Positions 1 through 9,808 of a DNA stretch of 64,000 nucleotides are shown piece by piece (positions within the stretch are counted from its first letter, which is position 1; every line of letters starts with the position of its first letter). The notes beneath the pieces are model-generated. The model did not search any database. It worked only from the letters and a program-made list of their open reading frames with translations, and was not told where the DNA came from. Made by a program: the position numbers and the translations under genes. Source of the DNA: Ornithobacterium rhinotracheale DSM 15997 (GTDB taxonomy: Bacteria > Bacteroidota > Bacteroidia > Flavobacteriales > Weeksellaceae); the NCBI RefSeq assembly GCF_000265465.1, contig NC_018016.1:1602001-1666000 (forward strand). The letters run 5' to 3'.

Positions 1-1247
1 ATTTCGTAAATCAAGAAAATGTAGCACAAGCGGCAGAACGCATTCAAGAGGTGATTCGCAGAACGCCTTTAGACAAAAACTTAAACGCTTCTGCCACTTA
101 TGGTGCAAATATTTGGTATAAAAGAGAAGATTTACAAACCGTTCGCTCCTATAAAATTCGTGGAGCTTACAACAAAATTGTACAATTAAGCCCAGAAGAA
201 AAAGCCAAAGGTGTAGTGTGTGCCAGTGCAGGAAATCATGCACAGGGTGTGGCACTTTCTTGTGCTAAATTAAAGATTAAAGGAAAAATCTTTATGCCAA
301 AACCTACGCCTAAGCAAAAGGTGAATCAAGTGAAAATGTTTGGCGGAGAGTGGATAGAAACCGTGCTCATCGGCGATACATTTGATGATAGCAACGATGC
401 CGCTTTGAGCGAAGTGGCAGCTTCGGGAGCTACTTATATTCCGCCGTTCAACGATGAGCAAATCATCATAGGGCAGGCAACGATTGCCAAAGAAATTTTG
501 GAACAAACCAGCGAGCCGATTGATTATGTGATTTTGCCCGTAGGAGGTGGTGGATTGGCTTCAGGCGTTTCGTCTTATTTTAAATTGCTCAGCCCTAATA
601 CCAAAATCATTGCCGTAGAACCTTTAGGAGCACCAAGTTTAACGAAGTCTTTGGAGAAAGGAGAAGTCGTGGAATTGGATAAAATCGATAAATTCGTAGA
701 TGGTGCCGCTGTCAAGAAAATTGGGGATTTAACATTTTCTGTGATGAAGGAAACCATTGATCAAGTGCTTTTGATAGATGAAGGGCAAGTATGCGTTGAG
801 GTGCTTAATATTTATAACAAAGATGCCATTGTGCTTGAGCCTGCGGGAGCTTTGTCCATTGCGGCATTGGAGCATTTGAAAGATGAAATCAAAGGGAAAA
901 ATGTAGTTTGTGTTCTTTCAGGAAGCAATAACGACATTACCCGAATGGAGGATATGAAAGAAAAAGCACTTTTATTCCAAGGTTTAAAACATTATTTCAT
1001 CATTGATTTTCCGCAGAGAGCAGGGGCGTTGCGCGATTTTGTGAACCAAGCTCTGGGCGATGGCGTGGATATTACTTATTTCCAATATGTGAAGAGAGTA
1101 AACCGAGAGTCGGGACCCGTGGTCTTGGGCGTGGAATTAAGCGAGAAAAAGGATTTAGATGCTTTGATTGAGCGATTTGATAATTTTGATTTTGAATATC
1201 AATATTTGAACGATAATCACTTGCTTTTTTCAACTTTGATTAATTAA
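1..1247 (+). CDS. ilvA: Threonine ammonia-lyase (threonine dehydratase), 5' end outside window
   Basis: PLP enzyme that deaminates threonine to 2-oxobutanoate, the first step of isoleucine synthesis. The frame is open from the window edge (position 3), and residues before the GTG at 51 (QAAERIQEVIRRTPL) look like normal IlvA sequence, so the real start lies upstream. Visible: the PLP-lysine motif SYKIRGAYNK (Lys codon near 153), the glycine-rich phosphate loop PVGGGGLASG (near 540-570), and a C-terminal ACT-like regulatory domain beginning about YFIIDFPQRAGALRDF. With a single ACT-like domain it resembles the shorter IlvA class, which is usually feedback-controlled. A strong hairpin terminator follows. 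Confidence 0.95.
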   Translation, partial: FVNQENVAQAAERIQEVIRRTPLDKNLNASATYGANIWYKREDLQTVRSYKIRGAYNKIVQLSPEEKAKGVVCASAGNHAQGVALSCAKLKIKGKIFMPKPTPKQKVNQVKMFGGEWIETVLIGDTFDDSNDAALSEVAASGATYIPPFNDEQIIIGQATIAKEILEQTSEPIDYVILPVGGGGLASGVSSYFKLLSPNTKIIAVEPLGAPSLTKSLEKGEVVELDKIDKFVDGAAVKKIGDLTFSVMKETIDQVLLIDEGQVCVEVLNIYNKDAIVLEPAGALSIAALEHLKDEIKGKNVVCVLSGSNNDITRMEDMKEKALLFQGLKHYFIIDFPQRAGALRDFVNQALGDGVDITYFQYVKRVNRESGPVVLGVELSEKKDLDALIERFDNFDFEYQYLNDNHLLFSTLIN

Positions 1248-1270
1248 AAATATTCAGAAATTTATTCATA

Positions 1271-1310
1271 AAAAAATAGCGTCAAAAACATGTTTTTGAC
1301 GCTATTTTTT
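1271..1310. terminator. Bidirectional rho-independent terminator
   Basis: Arms AAAATAGCGTCAAAAAC and GTTTTTGACGCTATTTT face each other around a two-base centre, with A and T runs on either side. It lies between convergent ilvA and the BI-1 gene and can serve both. Confidence 0.85.
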
Positions 1311-1329
1311 GTTTTATAAAGAGATGTGA

Positions 1330-2082
1330 TTAATCTCTGATTTTGCTTAAAAGTCTTAGGATTTCTAGATATAACCAAACCAAAGTTACAAGTAATCCAA
1401 AGGCAGCATACCATTCCATGTTTTTATTAGCACCACGCTCAATTTGAGTTTCGATGAAATCAAAATCAATGGCAAGGTTTAATGCTGCAATTCCTACTAC
1501 AAAAATGCTAAACCCGATACCAATCCACCCGCTTTGATAAATAAAAGGGATGCTAACACCGAAAAAGCTAAGCAGAATGCTCACTCCGTAAAGAATTGCA
1601 ATTCCTAAAGTTGCTCCAAAAACTACACTTTTAAAGCGATCGGTAACTTTAATGATTTTAAATCTATAAAGTGCTAACATGGCTAAAAACACGCCCATAG
1701 TTCCCATGATTGCCTGTGCAGCAATGCCTGGATAGTTAGCTTCAAAAAATAGAGAGATGATACCCAAGAAAAGCCCTTCCAGAACGGCATATACAGGCGA
1801 GGCAAAGGGTGCGATATTTGGTTTGAAGGTAATGACTAGTGCTAAGATAAACCCACCGATTACACTTCCCCAAAGATAAGGCATAAAGTTAAACTCATTG
1901 TCCAGCAATAACTTTTCGTCAATATATTGCCAAGAAAAATAAGCAGTAACGGCAGTGATGAGAATGAGTAAAAACGATTTTCCGATTACTCCGTTCAAGG
2001 TCATAATACCGCCCAGATCCGTGGTGCGAGTCATATCAAACGCCTTGGTCTGCAAAACTGGATTGGTTGATTTGTTTTCCAT
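1330..2082 (-). CDS. Bax inhibitor-1 / YccA family membrane protein
   Basis: 250-residue integral membrane protein with about seven hydrophobic segments after a roughly 25-residue polar N-terminus, typical of the BI-1/YccA (TMBIM) family. In bacteria these proteins interact with FtsH-type proteolysis (YccA) or act as pH-sensitive Ca2+ leak channels; which applies here cannot be read from sequence. It is a single gene between the ilvA terminator and a divergent lipoprotein gene. The start at 2082 gives the usual MENKSTN-type head. Confidence 0.8.
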   Translation of the reverse strand: MENKSTNPVLQTKAFDMTRTTDLGGIMTLNGVIGKSFLLILITAVTAYFSWQYIDEKLLLDNEFNFMPYLWGSVIGGFILALVITFKPNIAPFASPVYAVLEGLFLGIISLFFEANYPGIAAQAIMGTMGVFLAMLALYRFKIIKVTDRFKSVVFGATLGIAILYGVSILLSFFGVSIPFIYQSGWIGIGFSIFVVGIAALNLAIDFDFIETQIERGANKNMEWYAAFGLLVTLVWLYLEILRLLSKIRD

Positions 2083-2243
2083 AAAACATTCATTTTTTAA
2101 TTGCTATGGGGTCAAATCTACTAAATATTTGTTGTATATACCAAATTTTTAAGAATGATCGATATTGTACTTTTTGTTAATAAATAGGGTTTGAAATCAT
2201 AAAATTTCAATATTTATTTAGGAAAATATTTATATTTGGATTT

Positions 2244-3056
2244 ATGAAAAAACTCTTACTATTTAGTATAGCTATTTTTAGCTTTTGGTCTTGCCGTTCC
2301 GATGATCATCAAGAAGAAAATTTTAATCGGAAAACAGATTTAGCCATAGAAAACTTAAAAGCTAAGGTTAAGTCGGTGCAAGAGCAGCTATTTCATGTAA
2401 ATAAGGATTCAGGATCTTTGCTCTTTGAGGCAGAGAATAAGGAATTTACTCCAAAAGGTTTTCTTTCTAAGTATTTCTTATGGGAGAAGGAGAGCGAAAA
2501 AAGTAACATATTGAAAGGTCTTCCCAGTGAAGTGTTTACGCTTGAATATGATGTGCAAGATCGTTTAATCCGAAAAAATAACGAGAGTATATTAAATACG
2601 GGATTTTCTACCTACGAGCATGATGATAAAGGCAATGTGATTGTAGAGAAAAGATTTTTTGAAGTAGGTAATTTAAGCCGAAAAATCACATCAAAATATG
2701 ATTTTAAAAATAATTTGATTGAACAAAATACTTACGATAATCAGGGAACACATCTCTTTACAGATAAATACATTTATAATCAAAAAGGGCAAAAAATAGA
2801 ATTTATTACAACTAGTGTAAATAATAGAGATTTTACAACAAAAGAAGTTTATTCTTACGATGCAAAGGGAAACCTAAGCTCATTGAAGATTTTTAAAGGA
2901 GAAGACCAAAAAATATTTTTAGAACGCAGATATACTTACACCAAGTTTGATGTGAAAGGTAATTGGACAGAGCGAAAAATTCAGTCAAATATTGATGGTG
3001 TAGATAGTTCTCATATGTATATTCTAGATGTTAGAACCATTGAATATTATCAATAG
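2244..3056 (+). CDS. Lipoprotein with YD/RHS-like repeats
   Basis: 270 residues. A type II signal peptide ends in SFWSC (Cys17), so the protein is predicted to be lipid-anchored. The rest contains several degenerate repeats with a YD.KGN pattern (YDDKGN is replaced by HDDKGN; others are YDFKNN, YNQKGQ, YDAKGN), as in RHS/YD-repeat or MORN-like beta-strand proteins. No catalytic motif is seen. Monocistronic, between divergent BI-1 and the PAP2 gene. Function unknown. Confidence 0.7.
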   Translation: MKKLLLFSIAIFSFWSCRSDDHQEENFNRKTDLAIENLKAKVKSVQEQLFHVNKDSGSLLFEAENKEFTPKGFLSKYFLWEKESEKSNILKGLPSEVFTLEYDVQDRLIRKNNESILNTGFSTYEHDDKGNVIVEKRFFEVGNLSRKITSKYDFKNNLIEQNTYDNQGTHLFTDKYIYNQKGQKIEFITTSVNNRDFTTKEVYSYDAKGNLSSLKIFKGEDQKIFLERRYTYTKFDVKGNWTERKIQSNIDGVDSSHMYILDVRTIEYYQ

Positions 3057-3136
3057 TCACAGATTGAATCAACGCGTTAAAAATTTCAAAAAAATCATCA
3101 AAATTCGTATTTTTATCGGCTGAAAAAGTTTAGTAA

Positions 3137-3979
3137 ATGAAGATTCCGCTCTATTGGAAAGGGCTGGGCGTGTATTTGTCGCTAAGTCTTTTAGGCTGTT
3201 TTTTTATGAATTTGTCGTCGCTCGAGTGGACAAATATTCTCATCAATCGCGGATTGTTTGTAGCCTTTTTATTAGTCGTTATTTGGTTTCAGAAGCATTT
3301 TGATGGAGCACTGTTCCAGTTAGTGAGTTTAGTGCTAGCCTATTCCTTGCTCGGTAGATTATACACAGAAACGGCGTGGTTCAATACGCTATTTTTCCCT
3401 AAGCAAGATGCGCTAGTTTCAAGCTGGGAGCAGCGACTTTTTGGGCAGCAATTAGCCATTTCGTTTTCAGAAAAATGCCCCAATTTTATTTTTTCAGAAT
3501 TAATGTTTTTAGGTTATTTTTCCTATTATTTAATTCCGTTTTTCATCATTTTCATGCTCCGCACCAAAGCCCTGAAAATCCTAAGCTTTGGTAATTATTT
3601 AATTCTGTCTTTTATCATTTATTATTTAATTTTTATTCTATTTCCAGTAGAAGGTCCGCAGTTTTATTACCCTTGTCCATTAAACCAAATCCAAGCCCAA
3701 GGCATTTTTGGCTACTTAGTCAAACTTGTGCAGCAAGTGGGAGAGGCTCCTACGGCGGCATTTCCGAGCTCGCATGTAGGGATTTCGGTCATTATTTTAT
3801 TATGGCTAAAGGACAATTATTTTTCAATTATAAAATATATTCTGCCTTTTTCCTTACTTTTGCTGTTTGCTACGGTGTACATCAAGGCACACTATGCAGT
3901 AGATGTGATTGCGGGACTCGTTTCTGGAGTGCTGATTTATTATTTTTTGCGAAAATGTTTGAAGAATGAATTCAATTGA
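3137..3979 (+). CDS. PAP2-superfamily membrane phosphatase
   Basis: 280 residues with six or more membrane segments. The PAP2 signature is present in two parts: PSSHVG (about residues 209-214) and HYAVDVIAG (about 251-259), giving the two catalytic histidines and the aspartate of lipid phosphatases/phosphotransferases. The first KxxxxxxRP motif is not obvious, which resembles the Aur1/inositol-phosphotransferase-like branch. The 3' end overlaps the next gene by 14 bases, so the two are probably translated together. Substrate (isoprenyl or glycerolipid phosphate) is not determinable. Confidence 0.8.
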   Translation: MKIPLYWKGLGVYLSLSLLGCFFMNLSSLEWTNILINRGLFVAFLLVVIWFQKHFDGALFQLVSLVLAYSLLGRLYTETAWFNTLFFPKQDALVSSWEQRLFGQQLAISFSEKCPNFIFSELMFLGYFSYYLIPFFIIFMLRTKALKILSFGNYLILSFIIYYLIFILFPVEGPQFYYPCPLNQIQAQGIFGYLVKLVQQVGEAPTAAFPSSHVGISVIILLWLKDNYFSIIKYILPFSLLLLFATVYIKAHYAVDVIAGLVSGVLIYYFLRKCLKNEFN

Positions 3980-5093
3980 AATCAAGGAAGTGAAAACCAA
4001 AAGCCAGTGGAAAGCTTTTGTGTATTTGCCTGAAAAAATCCATGCACAAAATCCACATTGGATGTCGCCACTCTATATGGACGAGGAGCGATTCTTCAAA
4101 CCTGAAAAAAATCCTGCTTTTGCCCAAAACGAAACGATTTTGTTTTTAGCCTACAAAAATCAAAAAGTGGTAGGGCGTGTGATGGGCATTGTGCCCACTA
4201 AGTTCAATCAGAGCAAAAAACAAAATTGTGCAAGATTTTCGTATTTGGATTGCTATGAAGATTTTGAGGTTTTTTCTAGCTTAATCAATGCCGTAAAAGA
4301 TTGGGCAAGAGCAAGAAATTGCGATGAGCTTATCGGCCCGATGGGGTTTTCAGACAAAGAGCCGCAAGGGTTTGTGGTAAAAGGTTTTGCAGAGCCGAGC
4401 ATGATGGTCACTGCCAATAATCCCGCTTATTTGCCTCAATTTATCGAAAAAATGGAATTTGAGCCATTTGTACGCCTAATGGAATATGATGTGCCGCTAA
4501 AAGCCAATGTCGTAGAGCGTTTTGGGCGATTCACGCAGTTGCTTTTAGACAAGCATAAACTGACTTTGCACGAGTTTAAGCGTACGCGGGAAGTGAAGCC
4601 TTTTGTGTCCTCTGTGTTTGATTTAATCAATGAAACTTATCAAAATATTTATGGTTTTGCGCCTGTTTCCGAAGCAGAAAAGAATGAATTTGCAACTCGA
4701 TTTTTACCTTTGTTAAATCCTAAATTAATTAAAGTCGTAACCAATGCGCAAGGCAAAGTAGTTGCTTTTGTGGTAGCGATGCCAGATTTAAGCCAAGGAA
4801 TTAAAAAAGCCCGAGGGCGTATTTTGCCTTTCGGTTGGTGGCATATTTTTAGAGCCTTTAAGAAATCCAAGCGACTGGTTTTATTGCTAGGAGCCGTGGC
4901 GGAGCCTTTGCAAGGCAAGGGAATCGATGCGATTTTAGGTTCGAGTTTAATATCATCTGCCTTGTCCTTAGATTTCAGCATGATGGATAGTCATTTAATC
5001 ATGGAAGAAAATGTGAAAATGCGTAGAGAGATTGAGCGTATTCCAGGCAATCGATTGTACAAAGAGTTTCAAATTTATCATCAAAAAATTTAA
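3966..5093 (+). CDS. GNAT-like N-acyltransferase-related protein
   Basis: 375 residues, soluble. The pattern of an N-terminal domain (VVGRVMGIVP strand, then a helical part with LIGPMGFSDKEPQG) and a second domain with VVAFVVAMPDLS and GAVAEPLQGKGIDAILG resembles the tandem GNAT-like proteins common in Bacteroidota. The segment QGKGIDA is close to the acetyl-CoA pyrophosphate loop. Overlap with the PAP2 gene suggests a role in lipid or envelope metabolism, but this is context only. Substrate unknown. Confidence 0.6.
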   Translation: MNSIEIKEVKTKSQWKAFVYLPEKIHAQNPHWMSPLYMDEERFFKPEKNPAFAQNETILFLAYKNQKVVGRVMGIVPTKFNQSKKQNCARFSYLDCYEDFEVFSSLINAVKDWARARNCDELIGPMGFSDKEPQGFVVKGFAEPSMMVTANNPAYLPQFIEKMEFEPFVRLMEYDVPLKANVVERFGRFTQLLLDKHKLTLHEFKRTREVKPFVSSVFDLINETYQNIYGFAPVSEAEKNEFATRFLPLLNPKLIKVVTNAQGKVVAFVVAMPDLSQGIKKARGRILPFGWWHIFRAFKKSKRLVLLLGAVAEPLQGKGIDAILGSSLISSALSLDFSMMDSHLIMEENVKMRREIERIPGNRLYKEFQIYHQKI

Positions 5094-5109
5094 TTAAAGC
5101 AAAAGTTCC

Positions 5110-6789
5110 ATGCCAACAAAAATTCGTTCTAAGAAGATAAATGTTCAGCTCATTGTAGAGGCATTCTATGCGATGGGAATCCGTGATATTGTGATTTCTC
5201 CAGGCTCACGAAACGGAGCACTCACCATGGATTTTGTAAATCATGGAGGTTTTGCTACGCACTCGGTGGTAGATGAGCGTTCGGCAGGATTTGTGGCTCT
5301 TGGCATGGCGCAAAAGACAGAAAAGCCAGTGGTGGTTTGTTGTACTTCGGGATCGGCTGCGGCAAATTATTATCCCGCAGTTACGGAGGCTTTTTATCAG
5401 AACATTCCACTGATTGTGCTCACGGCAGATCGCCCTGCGAATTTTACAGATATTTTTGACGGACAAACGATTCGCCAAGAAAATTTATTTGAAAAACACA
5501 CATTTTTCAACACGCAACTTTCCGAGCAAGATGATGATGAGCAGATCTACGAAAACTTTATAAAAATAAAAAAAGCGGTGTTTTCTGCCATGGAGCAGTC
5601 GGGACCAGTGCATATCAATATGCCGTTTTCGGAGCCATTGTATGAAACCACTGAGGAGAAATTAATCAATTTTGAACAAATCACGCCGCCGATTTTTGCG
5701 CCCGAAACTTTGGATTGGGAAGCCTTAAAAAATGAATTAAGCCAGTATCAGAAAATCATGATTTTGGTAGGTTTGCAACGCCCATCTAAATGGCTAAACC
5801 ATGCGTTAAAAAATTTAGCCCAGCTCCCGCAAGTGATTATTTTTACCGAAAACACCTCCAATCTGCACGGCGAGAAATTCATTTCGCGTATTGATAATGT
5901 TTTGTTTGAAAAAGAGAAGATTAAAAACGAATCGCTTGCGCCCGATTTGTTGATTACGCTGGGGCAAAACATCATTTCTAAAAAGATTAAAAGCTTTTTG
6001 CGCATTAATCAGCCAAAAGCACATTGGCATGTGAACCCGTATTGGTTTCCAGATACTTACTTTTGTTTGTCCAAGGAAATTAAACAAAAAGAAGAAATCT
6101 TTGCAGAGGCACTCAGCCGAAATATTGAGCCAAAGGATTCCGAATATCAATCCACTTGGTTGAAAATCAGAGAGGAAAATGAAGCCAAACAAAACGAATT
6201 TCTACAAAATCTAGATTTTTGTGATTTGTGGGTATTTCAAAAATTAATCAATTCGTATCCTGCGGATTGCGTGGTGCAGTATAGCAATTCTTCGGTCATA
6301 CGATACAGTCAGCTGTTTGAGCACCGCGACGACATCAAGATTTTCTGCAACCGAGGCACGAGCGGTATCGATGGCTCTACTTCTACGGCGGTGGGATTTG
6401 CAATGAAAACCGAAGAATTAGTGTGCTTGGTTACGGGAGATATCAGCTTTTTTTACGATAGCAACGCCCTTTGGAATAGAGCTTTGCCTAAGAATTTGCG
6501 CATCGTTTTAGTCAATAATGGCGGCGGAGATATTTTTAGCATTATTCCAGGTCCAGAGAATACGGGCGCAGGAAAGGCTTATTTCAAAACGGAACATAAT
6601 TTATGTGCCAAGCCATTGGCTGAGCTTTTTGGTTTAGAATATACTTTAGCTAAAGATAAAGCGGAATTTAAAAATGCTTTAAATCAATTTTTTTCGCCGA
6701 GCGAAAGAGCTAAAATCTTGGAAGTAGACACCGCAAATGCTCAAAACGCGGAGATGATGCGCCGCTATATAAAATTAGCAAAGCTTTAA
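5110..6789 (+). CDS. menD: SEPHCHC synthase (2-succinyl-5-enolpyruvyl-6-hydroxy-3-cyclohexene-1-carboxylate synthase)
   Basis: ThDP-dependent enzyme that adds succinyl-ThDP (from 2-oxoglutarate) to isochorismate in menaquinone synthesis. 559 residues, the normal MenD length. The N-terminal PYR domain has ISPGSRNGALT and the catalytic-glutamate motif VDERSAGF; the C-terminal PP domain has the ThDP/Mg2+ motif beginning GDISFFYDSNAL and ending NNGGGDIF. It starts 16 bases after the GNAT-like gene and may be co-transcribed with it. Menaquinone is the usual respiratory quinone of flavobacteria. Confidence 0.95.
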   Translation: MPTKIRSKKINVQLIVEAFYAMGIRDIVISPGSRNGALTMDFVNHGGFATHSVVDERSAGFVALGMAQKTEKPVVVCCTSGSAAANYYPAVTEAFYQNIPLIVLTADRPANFTDIFDGQTIRQENLFEKHTFFNTQLSEQDDDEQIYENFIKIKKAVFSAMEQSGPVHINMPFSEPLYETTEEKLINFEQITPPIFAPETLDWEALKNELSQYQKIMILVGLQRPSKWLNHALKNLAQLPQVIIFTENTSNLHGEKFISRIDNVLFEKEKIKNESLAPDLLITLGQNIISKKIKSFLRINQPKAHWHVNPYWFPDTYFCLSKEIKQKEEIFAEALSRNIEPKDSEYQSTWLKIREENEAKQNEFLQNLDFCDLWVFQKLINSYPADCVVQYSNSSVIRYSQLFEHRDDIKIFCNRGTSGIDGSTSTAVGFAMKTEELVCLVTGDISFFYDSNALWNRALPKNLRIVLVNNGGGDIFSIIPGPENTGAGKAYFKTEHNLCAKPLAELFGLEYTLAKDKAEFKNALNQFFSPSERAKILEVDTANAQNAEMMRRYIKLAKL

Positions 6790-6823
6790 AATATAATTCT
6801 GCCAGATTGTCAGTTTTTTTATA

Positions 6824-6831
6824 TATCTTTG
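6824..6831 (+). promoter_or_regulatory. Bacteroidota-type promoter (-7 box) of the miaB operon
   Basis: TATCTTTG matches the TAnnTTTG consensus, 22 bases before the miaB ATG. A TTG at 6807-6809 could be the -33 element, although the spacing is shorter than 19. Confidence 0.5.
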
Positions 6832-6853
6832 CCCTTTAATTATTGATACAAAA

Positions 6854-8287
6854 ATGTTTGAAGAAAAAGTAATAGACGAAACAAGGCAAGGAGAAGTATA
6901 TCAGGCTGAAGGAAAAAAAGGCGATAGAAAGCTTTTTCTTGAAAGTTATGGTTGCCAGATGAACTTTTCTGACTCAGAAATTGTGGCTTCTATTTTAAGT
7001 AAAGAAGGATTTTCTACGACCAATGTGTTGGAAGAAGCAGATTTAATTTTGCTAAATACTTGCTCAATTCGTGAAAAAGCTGAACAAACAGTGCGTAAAC
7101 GCTTAAACCAGTTCAATGCGATCAAGAAGACAAATCCCAAACTTTTGGTGGGCGTGTTGGGCTGCATGGCGGAACGCTTAAAAGATAAATTCCTTGAAGA
7201 AGAGCATATTGTGGACTTGGTTGTAGGTCCCGATGCGTATCGTGATTTGCCTAATTTATTGCAAGAATTAGAAGATGGTCGTTCGGCGGTAAATGTAATT
7301 TTGTCTAAAGACGAAACTTATGCAGATTTAAGCCCTGTTCGTTTAGGCGGAAATGGCGTAACGGCGTTTGTTTCCATCACGCGTGGTTGCGACAATATGT
7401 GTACTTTTTGCGTTGTGCCGTTTACCCGCGGTCGTGAACGAAGCAGAGACCCGCATTCAATCATCAAAGAATGCAAAGAATTATGGGAAAATGGCTACAA
7501 GGAAGTTACCCTTTTGGGGCAAAATGTAGATAGCTACTTGTGGTATGGTGGCGGATTGAAGAAAGACTTTAAAAACGCGACCGAAATGCAAAAAGCAACT
7601 GCCGTGAGTTTTGCTAATTTGCTAGACATGGTAGCGACCGAGGTGCCAGGAATGCGTATAAGATTTAGTACATCAAACCCACAGGATATGACGCTAGATG
7701 TGTTGCATGTTATGGCTAAACACAACAATATTTGCAAATACATTCACTTGCCAGTTCAGTCGGGAAGTACCAGCGTTTTGAAACGAATGAATCGTCAGCA
7801 CACTAGAGAGGAATACATAGAATTGGTAGATAACATCAGAAAAATTGTTCCAGATTGTGCTTTATCTCATGATATGATTGCAGGATTCTGTGATGAGACC
7901 GAGGAGGAACATCAAGATACGCTTTCGCTAATGGAGCATGTGAAGTACGATTTTGGGTATATGTTTGCCTATTCAGATCGCCCAGGAACGCCTGCACACA
8001 AGAAAATGGACGACAATGTGCCTGAGGAAGTAAAAAAACGCCGTCTTCGCGAAATCATAGATTTACAACAGAAACATTCCAAAGAAAGAATGGATTCTTA
8101 TTTAAACAAAGTGCACGAAGTCTTGATTGAAGGTAATTCTAAAAAAAGCGATGACGAGTGGTATGGTCGCACCACACAAAACACCGTGGTAGTATTCCCA
8201 AAAACGGGCAATGAAAAAGTGGGAGATTTTGTAAATGTTTTGGTGAAAGATTGTACTTCGGCAACATTATTGGGCGAGAGAATCTAA
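6854..8287 (+). CDS. miaB: tRNA-2-methylthio-N6-dimethylallyladenosine synthase
   Basis: Radical-SAM methylthiotransferase that converts i6A37 to ms2i6A37 in tRNAs reading UNN codons. 477 residues. The N-terminal UPF0004 domain has its three cluster cysteines ([25 protein letters not shown]). The radical-SAM motif [10 protein letters not shown] (CxxxCxxC) lies about residues 177-186, and a C-terminal TRAM domain ends the protein. It heads a gene run leading to secG. Confidence 0.96.
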   Translation: MFEEKVIDETRQGEVYQAEGKKGDRKLFLESYGCQMNFSDSEIVASILSKEGFSTTNVLEEADLILLNTCSIREKAEQTVRKRLNQFNAIKKTNPKLLVGVLGCMAERLKDKFLEEEHIVDLVVGPDAYRDLPNLLQELEDGRSAVNVILSKDETYADLSPVRLGGNGVTAFVSITRGCDNMCTFCVVPFTRGRERSRDPHSIIKECKELWENGYKEVTLLGQNVDSYLWYGGGLKKDFKNATEMQKATAVSFANLLDMVATEVPGMRIRFSTSNPQDMTLDVLHVMAKHNNICKYIHLPVQSGSTSVLKRMNRQHTREEYIELVDNIRKIVPDCALSHDMIAGFCDETEEEHQDTLSLMEHVKYDFGYMFAYSDRPGTPAHKKMDDNVPEEVKKRRLREIIDLQQKHSKERMDSYLNKVHEVLIEGNSKKSDDEWYGRTTQNTVVVFPKTGNEKVGDFVNVLVKDCTSATLLGERI

Positions 8288-8300
8288 AATCAATTAAAAA

Positions 8301-8558
8301 ATGAGAAAAATTATAATTTTAGCTTTTGGATGTATGCTTTTTTCGTCTTGCGTAGATGGAGAGTTAAGTCTAAATGAAGTTCAGCCAAAGCTGAGGGAAG
8401 ATGTGACTTTTGTCCCCTTTCCTGAAAAGCCGATTGATACCATAGACTCTGAAAAGAAGAAAAAAGAGAAGAAAGAAAAGGACAAGAAGAAAGATAAAGG
8501 GAATAAAGATGGCGAAAAAGTGATAGAAACAGATGAAACAAAATCGATAAACCCTTAA
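8301..8558 (+). CDS. Small lysine-rich lipoprotein
   Basis: 85 residues: a type II signal peptide with lipobox FSSC (Cys17), a short acidic/proline segment, then a Lys/Glu/Asp-rich tail (KKKKEKKEKDKKKDKGNK). It lies 13 bases after miaB and 11 before the sigma-54 activator, so it belongs to that operon. No domain recognised; the charged tail is probably unstructured. Confidence 0.65.
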   Translation: MRKIIILAFGCMLFSSCVDGELSLNEVQPKLREDVTFVPFPEKPIDTIDSEKKKKEKKEKDKKKDKGNKDGEKVIETDETKSINP

Positions 8559-8569
8559 AATATTGAATT

Positions 8570-9808
8570 ATGGCAGAATCACTACAAGCAATCAAGCAGC
8601 GATTTGGCATCATAGGAAATAACCCTAATCTAAACATGGCGATTGAGCGTGCTATGCAAGTCGCAAACACTGATATTTCTGTGCTCATCACGGGAGAAAG
8701 TGGAGTGGGAAAAGAGTTTTTTCCTAAAATAATTCATGCCTTAAGTCTAAGAAAACATAATACATACATTGCCGTAAACTGCGGAGCAATACCCGAGGGA
8801 ACAATTGATTCTGAGCTGTTTGGGCACGAGAAAGGAGCTTTCACAGGGGCTACACAAACTAGAAAAGGCTATTTTGAGGAAGCCGATGGCGGAACTATTT
8901 TCCTTGATGAGGTAGGGGAATTACCGTTGCACACGCAGGTGAGATTGTTGCGTGTTCTGGAAACGGGAGAATTTATGAAAGTAGGTTCTTCCAATGTTCA
9001 AAAAACCAATGTGCGTATCGTGGCAGCAACCAATGTGAATGTGCTAGATGCAGTGCAAAAAGGGAAGTTTAGAGAAGATTTATATTATCGTTTAAACACG
9101 GTGGAAATCAAAGTTCCAGCCCTGCGTGAGCGTCCAGAAGATATTCCGTTGTTGTTCAGAAAATTTGCCATTGATTTTGCCGAAAAATACCGTCGTCCTG
9201 TTGTGAAACTTACGCCACAAGCCGAGATCACTTTGTCGCACTACGCTTGGCCAGGGAATGTGCGCCAACTTCGAAACTTTGCCGAGGAAGTTTCTGTGGT
9301 AGAAACGCGCGAAGAAGTGGGGGCAGAAGAGATCAACAAATTTTTACCGACTAATAGCATTGTGCCTGTTAAATCTGGATTTGGTGAGGGCGAAAACGAT
9401 TTTTCAAACGAGAGAGAGCTATTGTACAAATTCCTTTTTGATATGAAAAAGGATTTAAACGATTTGCGAGCACTCACCTTGCAATTATTGTCCAAAAATC
9501 ACGATGATGTGGTGGCAGATAACAAAGATTTAGTCAATCGAGTGCTCAATGGCTACACCTCTGCCCCCGATTCCTTATTGAAATACGAGCCAGAAAATAT
9601 CGAAGCTACGCCTACTTACCCTGCAGAAGTGGAGGATTATGATTATGAGGATATTCCAGAAAATAATTCCTTATCTTTGCAGGACAACGAAATAGATTTA
9701 ATCGAAAAAGCCTTGCAAAAACACAGCGGAAAACGAAAAGAAGCCGCCGAGGAATTAGGCATTTCAGAAAGAACTTTATACCGAAAAATTAAGCAATATG
9801 GCTTATAA
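8570..9808 (+). CDS. Sigma-54-dependent transcriptional activator without receiver domain
   Basis: 412 residues. The AAA+ domain starts almost at the N-terminus: Walker A GESGVGKE (about 41-48), the sigma-54 contact loop GAFTGA (about 90-95), Walker B GGTIFLDEVGEL and an arginine-finger region. A linker of about 120 residues leads to a Fis-type HTH ending in ISERTLYRKIKQYG. Having no receiver or other sensory domain, it is PspF-like and is probably controlled by a partner protein. The lptE start overlaps its end by 11 bases. Conserved placement before lptE suggests a link to envelope functions (inference). Confidence 0.88.
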   Translation: MAESLQAIKQRFGIIGNNPNLNMAIERAMQVANTDISVLITGESGVGKEFFPKIIHALSLRKHNTYIAVNCGAIPEGTIDSELFGHEKGAFTGATQTRKGYFEEADGGTIFLDEVGELPLHTQVRLLRVLETGEFMKVGSSNVQKTNVRIVAATNVNVLDAVQKGKFREDLYYRLNTVEIKVPALRERPEDIPLLFRKFAIDFAEKYRRPVVKLTPQAEITLSHYAWPGNVRQLRNFAEEVSVVETREEVGAEEINKFLPTNSIVPVKSGFGEGENDFSNERELLYKFLFDMKKDLNDLRALTLQLLSKNHDDVVADNKDLVNRVLNGYTSAPDSLLKYEPENIEATPTYPAEVEDYDYEDIPENNSLSLQDNEIDLIEKALQKHSGKRKEAAEELGISERTLYRKIKQYGL